Assembly: GCA_900315085.1 (NCBI GenBank)
Contig: OMXW01000028.1
Location: 1 to 32,217, forward strand
DNA: 32,217 nucleotides
Direction: 5' to 3'
DNA from: an uncultured Eubacteriales bacterium
GTDB lineage: Bacteria; Bacillota; Clostridia; Oscillospirales; Acutalibacteraceae
In this document: positions 17,653 through 24,472 of the stretch, piece after piece
Position numbering within the stretch: the stretch's first letter is position 1
How the letters are laid out: every line of letters starts with the position of its first letter
Program-made: the position numbers and the translations under genes
The notes under the pieces: generated by a model
Seen by the model: the letters and a program-made list of their open reading frames with translations, nothing else
Told to the model about the DNA's origin: nothing
Databases searched by the model: none

Positions 17653-19194
17653 TTAACCGATGAACTCGAACTCTTCGTCAGAAATCTTTATCTTGTCGCC
17701 TGCGGAAAGAATTACTTCCTGGTTGGGAGTGAGCTTTGTGCCGTTAACGTAAGTGCAGTTGGTTGAACCGAGGTCTGAGATGTAGCATCTGCCTGCTCTT
17801 ACTCTGATCTTTGCGTGTGTACGGCTTACAGAGTTGTTGTCGCTGATGCAGTAGCTTACTTTTCTTCTTTCTTTACCGATTGTGAATTCGGATCTGTTAA
17901 TGTTGATTGTTTCGTTGTTTCTTCTTCTTACCATCCTGAAGCCTGCAGCCTGGCCGCCGAGTACGCTTGTTTCGCCTGCGCCGTCGTTGAGAACGCTTGT
18001 TTCACCTGCGCCGTCATTGTTCGGAGCTGTGGGAGCCGGAGGTGCCGGAGTATAAGGAGGCACGGGAGGCTGGGGTCTGGGAGGAGCTGCGGGATATCCG
18101 CCGCCGGGGCCTGCAGGACCTGAAGGACCGTTTCCGCCCTTGTTCTTCTTTTTGCCGCCGAGAACGATGATGAGAATAACTACGATGATAACTATGATCA
18201 CAACCGCGATTGCGATGATGATAATAAGCTTTGTAACATCAATTCTGCCTTCGTTAAATCCGTCTTCGTTTGTTTTTTTAGTTGTAGCAGGCTCGGGCTT
18301 CTCTGTTGTGGGAGCGATTGTTGTTTCTTCTTTTTCGCCTGTTGCTTCGGTTGCTTCTGTAGCAGGTTCGTCACCGCCGCCTGTATTCTGTGTATATTCA
18401 TAACCGAGATCCTTGAATACCGCGAGGATCTGGTCTGTTTCAATTGCTCTGAAATAGTTAGACGCTGAATCGTTTGACTTGTCCTGATAAAGGTTGATAC
18501 CGATTACCAAACCCTGATCGTTTACAAGAGGACCGCCCGACGCGCCGTTAGCGATAATTGCGTCGTGCATGAAATATTTGATACCGTCTGTTGTTGTTTT
18601 GCTTGTGATAGTGCTGGTTGATACAGACATCTGATCGTTTGAATATGTCTTGCTGTCCTGAAGAGCGCCTGTGAGAGTCGGGAAGCCGAGAGTTGAAATG
18701 TGATCTGTAATTTCAGACTCGGAGCTTGCGCCGAATGTAACAGAAGGTCTTTTGATGGGCTCGTCAAGCTTGAGAATTGCGTAGTCCTGATCTACCATAA
18801 TCTTTTTGATGGTAGCCGGAACAGGAGCTCCGCCGTTTACAAGAACATCAATTTTCTTTCCGTTCTTTTCTCTGTCAAACACATGGTTTCTGCCGTATGT
18901 TTTCTTTGCGTACTCAATAATGTCGTTGCCCTCAAAGATGTGCGCGCAGGTGAGAACCGTTGAGGGGTTTACTACAAAGCAGCTTCCGCTTGAAACGATG
19001 ATATCGTCAGACTTGTCCGGCTGATACTTCATTCTGATTTGCAGAACGCTGTCCATACACTTCTTTACGCCCTCGCTTGTTTCGACCGCCGACGCACTCG
19101 GCAGAGCCGCAACTGCCGTGAACGCAAGAAGCAGCATTGCCAGCAGAACGCTTAATACGCGTTTGCTGAGTTTAAATGTGGTTTTAGAACTCAT
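17653..19194 (-). CDS. Trypsin-like (Deg/V8-type) membrane protease with cytoplasmic FHA domain
   Basis: 513 residues from the second Met (19194), whose AGGAGG lies 8 nt upstream. The first ATG (19200) would have only 2 nt. Numbering below is from the first ATG. A signal peptide (~12-38) leads into a trypsin-fold domain with His87 (LTCAHIF), Asp139 (DQDYAILKLDEP) and Ser221 (NGASGGPL), a plausible complete triad. A Thr/Glu-rich linker and a TM segment (~325-347) follow, then a Gly/Pro-rich cytoplasmic linker. The exact tandem repeat NDGAGETSVL x2 (395-414) comes next, and an FHA domain (420-515) with IGKE, SVSRTHAKI and LGSTNCTYVNG ends the protein. FHA domains bind phosphothreonine, and the ETSVL sites just before it resemble the regulated Thr of GarA/OdhI-type proteins. 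It is first in the operon behind two promoters. I infer that it couples kinase signalling inside to proteolysis or sensing outside. Confidence 0.93.
   Translation of the reverse strand: MSSKTTFKLSKRVLSVLLAMLLLAFTAVAALPSASAVETSEGVKKCMDSVLQIRMKYQPDKSDDIIVSSGSCFVVNPSTVLTCAHIFEGNDIIEYAKKTYGRNHVFDREKNGKKIDVLVNGGAPVPATIKKIMVDQDYAILKLDEPIKRPSVTFGASSESEITDHISTLGFPTLTGALQDSKTYSNDQMSVSTSTITSKTTTDGIKYFMHDAIIANGASGGPLVNDQGLVIGINLYQDKSNDSASNYFRAIETDQILAVFKDLGYEYTQNTGGGDEPATEATEATGEKEETTIAPTTEKPEPATTKKTNEDGFNEGRIDVTKLIIIIAIAVVIIVIIVVILIIVLGGKKKNKGGNGPSGPAGPGGGYPAAPPRPQPPVPPYTPAPPAPTAPNNDGAGETSVLNDGAGETSVLGGQAAGFRMVRRRNNETININRSEFTIGKERRKVSYCISDNNSVSRTHAKIRVRAGRCYISDLGSTNCTYVNGTKLTPNQEVILSAGDKIKISDEEFEFIG
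17959..18018 (-). repeat. Exact 10-residue tandem repeat with ETSVL motif before the FHA domain
   Basis: NDGAGETSVL is encoded twice in a row (two 30-nt units) just upstream of the FHA domain. At the DNA level the units are nearly identical. Confidence 0.85.
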
Positions 19195-19256
19195 GTTCAT
19201 TTCCTCCTAATTATTTTTTATGCGCTGACACGCATTAATTACAATTTTACCCTTTA

Positions 19257-19285
19257 ATTTTAGCTCATTTTTAGTTAATTGTCAA
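19257..19285 (-). promoter_or_regulatory. Sigma-A promoter, proximal, for the FHA/kinase operon
   Basis: On the minus strand, a perfect TTGACA (19285-19280), a 17-nt spacer and TAAAAT (19262-19257). Predicted start is near 19250, giving a ~55-nt leader to the AGGAGG of the protease gene. Confidence 0.8.
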
Positions 19286-19310
19286 TGAAAATATTGTCAT
19301 TTATATAAAT

Positions 19311-19340
19311 ATTTTACATAATTATTTATTATTTTGTCAA
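19311..19340 (-). promoter_or_regulatory. Sigma-A promoter, distal, for the FHA/kinase operon
   Basis: On the minus strand, a perfect TTGACA (19340-19335), an 18-nt spacer and TAAAAT (19316-19311), preceded by TG. It is tandem with the proximal promoter 55 nt downstream. Confidence 0.6.
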
Positions 19341-19444
19341 CTTTCCCCCTTTTGAAACTGCTCCGTTTAGTTGTTAATAAAAAGAACAATAAATATTTGA
19401 GGTTTATCTGATTAAAAAATTTTTAAAAAAATTCTCATTTACCT

Positions 19445-19473
19445 TTGTTATTTGACGATTTTTGTGTTATAAT
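19445..19473 (+). promoter_or_regulatory. Extended -10 promoter of the DUF1846 gene
   Basis: TTGTTA, 17-nt spacer, TATAAT, with TGn directly before the -10 box. Start is expected near 19480, about 40 nt before the ATG. A nearby TTGACG is only 10 nt from the -10 box and is not the -35. Confidence 0.75.
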
Positions 19474-19518
19474 GTTACGGTATATGATTTGGTATTTTGT
19501 TTTTACGGAGGTAAACGA

Positions 19519-21000
19519 ATGAAAATCGGTTTTGACAACAACAAATATCTTGAAATGCAGTCACAGCATATCCGCGACAGAATCTCGGAATTCGGAGACA
19601 AACTCTACCTTGAATTCGGCGGAAAGCTTTTTGACGACTATCACGCTTCGCGCGTTCTTCCCGGCTTTAAGCCCGACTCAAAGCTGCAGATGCTTATGCA
19701 GCTTAAAGACGAAGCGGAAATTGTAATTGTAATCAACGCCGACGATATTGAAAAGAACAAGGTTCGCGGCGATTTGGGTATTACATACGACCTTGACGTT
19801 CTCAGACTTATTGACCTGTTCCGCAGCCGCGGACTGTTTGTTCCGTCGGTTGTGCTGACACGCTTTGCGGATCAGCCCACAGCGCTTAACTTTGAAAAGA
19901 AGCTCACCGAAAACGGCATCAACGTTTATCATCACTATTCAATCCCCAACTATCCCACCGACGTTGACCTGATCGTCAGCGACAACGGTTACGGCAAAAA
20001 CGACTATGTTGAAACCTCGCGCCGACTTGTTGTAATCACAGCTCCCGGTCCGGGCTCGGGCAAGATGGCTGTTTGTCTTTCTCAGCTCTATCACGAGCAC
20101 AAGCACGGAATTGAGGCGGGTTACGCAAAGTTTGAGACCTTCCCCATCTGGAACCTTCCGCTCAAGCACCCCGTTAACGTTGCATATGAAGCGGCAACCG
20201 CCGATTTAAACGACGTAAACATGATTGACCCCTTCCACCTTGAGGCTTACGGAAAAACCACTGTAAACTACAACAGAGATATTGAGATTTTCCCCGTGCT
20301 CAACACCATGTTCGAGCTGATTTTGGGTGAATCCCCCTACAAATCTCCGACAGATATGGGCGTTAACATGGCAGGCAACTGCATTATTGACGACGAGGCT
20401 GTGTGCGACGCCGCCAATCAGGAGATCATCCGCCGTTACTACGCCGCGCTTTCAAATCAGACAAAGGGCGTTGGAAATCCCGACGAGGCTTATAAAATAG
20501 GTCTGCTGATGAAGCAGAGCAAGCTCACGATCGCCGACCGTCCTGTTGTTGCTCCCGCGCTTGACAAGGCTGAGCAGACAGGCGCCCCTGCCGCCGCTAT
20601 TGAACTTGCGGACGGAACGATCATCACAGGCAAAACCACAAATCTGCTCGGTGCCTGCTCGGCTATGCTGCTCAACGCATTAAAGCACCTCGCGCGTATT
20701 CCAAAGGAAGTCGATATCCTTGACGCGGCGGTAATTGAGCCTATTCAGAAGCTCAAGGTTGAAAGCTTCGGCTCCGTAAACCCCAGACTTCACACCGACG
20801 AGATATTGATTGCGCTTTCAATGTCGGCTGTAACAAATCCCACCGCGAGACTTGCCATGGAAAAGCTTCCGCAGCTCCGCGACACCGAGGCTCATGCTAC
20901 GGTTATCCTGTCCGAAACCGACACGCGCACACTTAAAAAACTCGGCATCAGACTGACAACCGAGCCGTCATACGAAACCGAAAGACTTTACAGAAGATAA
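19519..21000 (+). CDS. DUF1846 (UPF0371) family protein
   Basis: 493 residues from the ATG at 19519 (GGAGG with 7-nt spacer), which gives the typical family N-terminus MKIGFDNNKYLEMQSQHI. An upstream in-frame ATG at 19462 lies inside the -10 region and is rejected. The protein is soluble. A P-loop-like APGPGSGKM sits near residue 195 and is followed by LSQLYHEHKHG. The C-terminal half contains LADGTIITGKTTNLLGACSAMLLNALKHLA. Length and content fit DUF1846, a widespread Firmicutes family of known fold but unsettled function. The P-loop-like stretch suggests binding of ATP or another phosphorylated ligand. The gene has its own promoter and no separate terminator. Readthrough would end at the MATE leader terminator. 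Confidence 0.93.
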   Translation: MKIGFDNNKYLEMQSQHIRDRISEFGDKLYLEFGGKLFDDYHASRVLPGFKPDSKLQMLMQLKDEAEIVIVINADDIEKNKVRGDLGITYDLDVLRLIDLFRSRGLFVPSVVLTRFADQPTALNFEKKLTENGINVYHHYSIPNYPTDVDLIVSDNGYGKNDYVETSRRLVVITAPGPGSGKMAVCLSQLYHEHKHGIEAGYAKFETFPIWNLPLKHPVNVAYEAATADLNDVNMIDPFHLEAYGKTTVNYNRDIEIFPVLNTMFELILGESPYKSPTDMGVNMAGNCIIDDEAVCDAANQEIIRRYYAALSNQTKGVGNPDEAYKIGLLMKQSKLTIADRPVVAPALDKAEQTGAPAAAIELADGTIITGKTTNLLGACSAMLLNALKHLARIPKEVDILDAAVIEPIQKLKVESFGSVNPRLHTDEILIALSMSAVTNPTARLAMEKLPQLRDTEAHATVILSETDTRTLKKLGIRLTTEPSYETERLYRR

Positions 21001-21011
21001 GCAAATCAGAC

Positions 21012-21040
21012 TTGATTTTTCAAAAGCTTTGTGATAAAAT
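21012..21040 (+). promoter_or_regulatory. Promoter of the MATE gene leader
   Basis: TTGATT, 17-nt spacer, TAAAAT with TGn before it. It lies 11 nt after the DUF1846 stop, so the structured leader and terminator that follow belong to the MATE transcript. Start is expected near 21047. Confidence 0.8.
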
Positions 21041-21046
21041 AATCAC

Positions 21047-21134
21047 CGCAAATCAAATAACGTAACCTATGTGAGTAGCATATACTATTAAATAGTATAA
21101 GGCGTAAGTCCGACATCGGGCTTACGCCTTTTTT
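21047..21134 (+). promoter_or_regulatory. Structured leader of the MATE gene; candidate riboswitch (guanidine-IV/mepA motif?)
   Basis: Between the predicted transcription start and the MATE ribosome binding site, the leader can fold a 9-bp hairpin (TATACTATT/AATAGTATA, 21081-21099). This is followed one base later by an intrinsic terminator (21101-21134). Promoter, aptamer-sized segment, terminator and then a MepA-like MATE gene is the arrangement described for guanidine-IV (mepA motif) riboswitches in Clostridia, where ligand prevents termination. I cannot confirm the conserved aptamer bases from memory, so the class is an inference from position and gene family. Attenuation by some signal is the firmer claim. 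Confidence 0.55.
21101..21134 (+). terminator. Intrinsic terminator/attenuator before the MATE gene
   Basis: GGCGTAAG/CTTACGCC stem with a further inner CCG/CGG pairing, followed by six T residues. It lies after the MATE promoter and 30 nt before its start codon, so it must be read through or prevented for MATE expression. It also ends any transcript from the DUF1846 gene. Confidence 0.9.
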
Positions 21135-21163
21135 GCGCTTATATTTATTTTTTGGAGGTAATT

Positions 21164-22528
21164 ATGCAGAAAGAAAGCACAAATATTATGGCTCAGATGC
21201 CTGTTGGCAGACTGATGATTAAAATGGGCCTGCCTATCGTAATTTCGATGATGCTGCAGGCGCTTTACAACATCGTTGACAGCGCGTTTGTATCAAATAT
21301 GGAGGGCGGCGAACAAGCTCTTAACGCGCTTACTCTCGCCTTTCCTGTTCAGATGCTCATGGTCGCGGTAGGAATAGGCACAGGCGTGGGAGTTAACGTC
21401 ATGCTGGCGAGAAGTCTTGGCGAGGGCAACCGTGAAAAGGCTTCTACAGTTGCAGGAAACGGAATGTTTTTAGGTATCGTAATAACCGCCGTGTTCATGC
21501 TTTTCGGTTTATTCGGGGTAAACGCGTATATCTCAACTCAGACAAATAACGCTCAGATAAGCGAACCTGCGGTTACATACCTAAGAATCTGCTGTATATG
21601 CTCGGTCGGAATCGTATTTTTCAGCGTATTCGAAAAGCTTTTGCAGGCGGCAGGGCTTTCCGCTCACTCTACAATCGCGCAGATTTCGGGCGCGGTGACA
21701 AATATCATCCTTGACCCTATTATGATCTACGGTCTGCTCGGCTTCCCGAAGCTCGGTGTATCGGGCGCGGCTTTAGCTACGGTAATCGGTCAGCTTGTTT
21801 CGTTTTTCCTTGCGCTTACTTTTCACCTAAAGCACAACAAACATGTTGACACCGGACTGAAGTATATAAAACCGAACAAAACCATAATCCGCCTTATTTA
21901 CAGAATCGGTCTGCCCGCGATCATCGCTCAGGCTCTGATGTCGGTTATGACCTACGGAATCAACATTATTCTCGGCTCTGTAAGCGCGGCGCTCGTCACG
22001 GCTTACGGTCTGTATTACAAAATTCAACAGTTTATTTTGTTCGCGGCGTTTGGTCTGAGGGATACAATCACACCCGTTGTTTCTTTCAGCTACGGCATGG
22101 GCGACAAAAAGCGGATTTCGGACGGTATCAAATACGGCGTGCTTTACACCTCGGCGATTATGCTTACGGGTACGGCTCTGCTTGAGATATTTGCCGAACC
22201 GCTCTGCTCGGCGTTCGGGCTTTCGGGAGGAACGTGTGAGCTTTGCGTCAGCGCTACCGGAATTATCTCCTCAGGCTTTGTTTTTGCGGGAATCTGCCTC
22301 TCGCTCCAGGGCGTTTTTCAGGCGTTGGACAGGGGTGTTTCATCGCTGATAGTATCGCTGCTGCGTCAGCTTGTGCTGATTTTACCCGTTGCGTGGCTGC
22401 TTTCGATGCTCATTTCCCCAAACCTTGGCAACGCTTGGATTGTATGGCTGACATTTCCCTGCGCTGAAATTATCACCGCCGCGGTTTCCCTGATTTTATT
22501 TCTAAAAGCACGCAAAAATATAACGTAA
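21164..22528 (+). CDS. MATE family multidrug efflux transporter, MepA-like
   Basis: 454 residues from the ATG at 21164 (GGAGG, 5-nt spacer). A TTG at 21152 is in frame but overlaps that site. Twelve hydrophobic segments span the protein in two related halves. The N-terminal half shows the MepA-type signature: GLPIVISMMLQALYNIVDS in TM1, then LAFPVQMLMVAVGIGTGVGV with a following LARSLGEGNREKA loop. These proteins export cationic compounds in exchange for Na+ or H+. Relatives behind guanidine-IV riboswitches are thought to handle guanidinium-like compounds. Expression should depend on readthrough of the leader terminator. The gene stands alone, and the next promoter follows immediately. Confidence 0.94.
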   Translation: MQKESTNIMAQMPVGRLMIKMGLPIVISMMLQALYNIVDSAFVSNMEGGEQALNALTLAFPVQMLMVAVGIGTGVGVNVMLARSLGEGNREKASTVAGNGMFLGIVITAVFMLFGLFGVNAYISTQTNNAQISEPAVTYLRICCICSVGIVFFSVFEKLLQAAGLSAHSTIAQISGAVTNIILDPIMIYGLLGFPKLGVSGAALATVIGQLVSFFLALTFHLKHNKHVDTGLKYIKPNKTIIRLIYRIGLPAIIAQALMSVMTYGINIILGSVSAALVTAYGLYYKIQQFILFAAFGLRDTITPVVSFSYGMGDKKRISDGIKYGVLYTSAIMLTGTALLEIFAEPLCSAFGLSGGTCELCVSATGIISSGFVFAGICLSLQGVFQALDRGVSSLIVSLLRQLVLILPVAWLLSMLISPNLGNAWIVWLTFPCAEIITAAVSLILFLKARKNIT

Positions 22529-22544
22529 AAATTAATATAAATTA

Positions 22545-22573
22545 TTGATTAAATCGCCGCTTTATGTTATGAT
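22545..22573 (+). promoter_or_regulatory. Promoter of the flavodiiron protein gene
   Basis: TTGATT, 17-nt spacer, TATGAT with TGn before it (TGTTATGAT). Start is near 22580, about 38 nt before the ATG. Confidence 0.8.
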
Positions 22574-22617
22574 ATTTACAAATATGCAGCGTGCTGCAAT
22601 AAAAACGGAGGATTTTT

Positions 22618-24408
22618 ATGAACGTAACAAAGGACATTCGTTACATCGGCGTTAACGACCACAAAATTGACCTCTTTGAGGGCCAGTACATTGTCCCCAA
22701 CGGCATGGCGTATAACTCCTATGTGATTATCGACAGCAAAATCGCGGTTATGGATACAGTTGACCGCAACTTTACTCACGAGTGGCTCAACAACCTTGAG
22801 GACGCTCTTGAAGGCAGAAAGCCCGACTACCTGATTGTTCAGCACATGGAACCCGACCATTCGGCAAATATCAAAAACTTTATGAACAACTACCCCGACG
22901 CTACAATCGTTTCCTCGGCAAAGGCGTTTAACATGATGAAGAACTTCTTTGGCACCGCCTTTGAGGACAGACAGATTGTTATTAAAGAGGGTGACACACT
23001 TGAGCTCGGCACCCACACTCTCAATTTTGTTGCGGCTCCTATGGTTCACTGGCCTGAGGTCATGGTTACATACGACAGCACCGACAAGGTTCTTTTCTCG
23101 GCTGACGGCTTCGGAAAATTCGGCGCGCTTGACGTTGACGAGGACTGGGCATGCGAGGCAAGACGCTACTACATCGGCATCGTAGGCAAATACGGCGCTC
23201 AGGTTCAGAATCTGCTTAAAAAAGCTTCAAAGCTCGATATTCAGATCATCTGTCCTCTTCACGGTCCCATTCTCAAGGAGAACCTCGGATATTATCTTGA
23301 CCTCTACAACACATGGTCAAGCTACTCGGTTGAGAGCGACGGCATTATGATCGCCTACACCTCGGTTTACGGCAACACAAAGAAGGCCGTTGACATACTT
23401 GCCGAGAAGCTCAGAATCAAGGGCTGCCCCAAGGTTGCGGTTAACGACCTTGCGCGCTGCGATATGGCTGAGGCTGTTGAGGACGCGTTCCGCTACGGCA
23501 GAATCGTTCTTGCCACAACCACCTACAACGCGGAGATTTTCCCGTTCATGCGCGAATTCATCAACCACCTCACCGAGCGCAACTTCCAGAACAAGACGAT
23601 CGGTCTTATTGAGAACGGCTCATGGGCTCCGCTTGCGGCAAAAACTATGCGCAAGATGCTCGAGGGCTGCAAGAATATCACCTATACCGACACAACCGTA
23701 AAGATTATGTCCGCGCTCAACGACGAGAGCAGCGAGCAGCTTGAGAAGCTTGCCGACGAGCTTTGCATGGACTACCTTGCTCAGCACGACGAAACCGCCA
23801 ACAAGAACGACCTCACCGCTCTGTTCAACATTGGCTACGGTCTTTATGTTGTTACCTCAAACGACGGCAAAAAGGACAACGGTCTTATCGTTAACACCGT
23901 TACTCAGGTTACAAACTCACCGAACCGCGTTGCAGTCTGCATTAACAAACAGAACTATTCTCACCATGTTATCAATAGCACAGGCATTATGAACGTTAAC
24001 TGTCTGTCGGTTGAGGCTCCGTTCAAGGTATTTGAGAACTTCGGCTTCCAGAGCGGCAGAAACGTTGACAAGTTTGCCGACTGCACTCCCCTGCGCTCCG
24101 ACAACGGGCTTGTTTTCCTGCCCAAGTACATCAACAGCTTTATGTCGCTCAAGGTTGAGGACTACATTGACCTTGACACCCACGGCATGTTTATTTGCAG
24201 CGTAACAGAGGCGCGCGTTGTATCCGACAAGGAAACAATGACCTATACCTACTATCAGAACAACGTTAAACCCAAGCCCCAGACCGACGGCAAAAAAGGC
24301 TGGGTATGCAAGGTTTGCGGATATGTTTATGAGGGCGAGGATCTGCCCGAGGACTTCATTTGTCCGCTGTGCAAGCACGGCGTTGCAGACTTTGAACCGA
24401 TAGAATAA
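22618..24408 (+). CDS. Flavodiiron protein fused to flavin-reductase-like and rubredoxin domains (FprA-type)
   Basis: 596 residues; ATG with GGAGG 7 nt upstream. Four modules in order: a metallo-beta-lactamase-like diiron domain (~1-240) with ligands H76, E78, D80, H81, H144, D163 and H215; a flavodoxin-like FMN domain (~243-385) starting IAYTSVYGNTKKAV; a flavin-reductase-like domain (~395-545) with LTALFNIGYGLYVVTSNDGK; and a C-terminal rubredoxin (CxxCG at 564-567, CPLC at 582-585). Flavodiiron proteins reduce O2 to water and/or NO to N2O in anaerobes. The rubredoxin and reductase modules should let electrons pass within one chain, perhaps directly from NAD(P)H. The usual stand-alone FprA is ~400 residues. 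The gene is single, with its own promoter and terminator. Confidence 0.95.
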   Translation: MNVTKDIRYIGVNDHKIDLFEGQYIVPNGMAYNSYVIIDSKIAVMDTVDRNFTHEWLNNLEDALEGRKPDYLIVQHMEPDHSANIKNFMNNYPDATIVSSAKAFNMMKNFFGTAFEDRQIVIKEGDTLELGTHTLNFVAAPMVHWPEVMVTYDSTDKVLFSADGFGKFGALDVDEDWACEARRYYIGIVGKYGAQVQNLLKKASKLDIQIICPLHGPILKENLGYYLDLYNTWSSYSVESDGIMIAYTSVYGNTKKAVDILAEKLRIKGCPKVAVNDLARCDMAEAVEDAFRYGRIVLATTTYNAEIFPFMREFINHLTERNFQNKTIGLIENGSWAPLAAKTMRKMLEGCKNITYTDTTVKIMSALNDESSEQLEKLADELCMDYLAQHDETANKNDLTALFNIGYGLYVVTSNDGKKDNGLIVNTVTQVTNSPNRVAVCINKQNYSHHVINSTGIMNVNCLSVEAPFKVFENFGFQSGRNVDKFADCTPLRSDNGLVFLPKYINSFMSLKVEDYIDLDTHGMFICSVTEARVVSDKETMTYTYYQNNVKPKPQTDGKKGWVCKVCGYVYEGEDLPEDFICPLCKHGVADFEPIE

Positions 24409-24421
24409 CATCTGATAAATT

Positions 24422-24472
24422 GGGGTTGGCTCAAAACTCTTTGCGAGAATTGAGCCAACCCCTTTATTTTTT
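24422..24472 (+). terminator. Terminator after the flavodiiron gene (convergent with the acyltransferase)
   Basis: 13-bp perfect stem GGGGTTGGCTCAA/TTGAGCCAACCCC with further CTC/GAG pairing in the loop, followed by TTTATTTTTT on the plus strand. On the minus strand only a weak T-poor tail follows, so it serves mainly the plus-strand gene. Confidence 0.92.

Larger units (their letters stand above)
19195..19518. other. AT-rich divergent intergenic region
   Basis: About 320 nt separate the two divergent genes. It holds two minus-strand sigma-A promoters for the signalling operon and one plus-strand extended -10 promoter for the DUF1846 gene. It also holds a weak 5-bp hairpin (TGCG/CGCA, 19221-19234) in the operon's 5' leader. 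The middle (19345-19440) is AT-rich, with no clear operator or ORF. Confidence 0.7.

Noticed and set aside
19452..19473. TTGACG as -35 of the DUF1846 promoter
   Set aside because: Only 10 nt from TATAAT. TTGTTA at 17 nt with the TGn element fits better.
21101..21134. Simple 3' terminator of the DUF1846 gene
   Set aside because: A good promoter lies between the DUF1846 stop and this hairpin, so it is in the MATE leader. It may still end upstream readthrough.
22576..23049. 157-codon minus-strand open frame
   Set aside because: It is antisense to the flavodiiron gene and overlaps its promoter. The frame is a by-product of the strong codon bias of the real gene.
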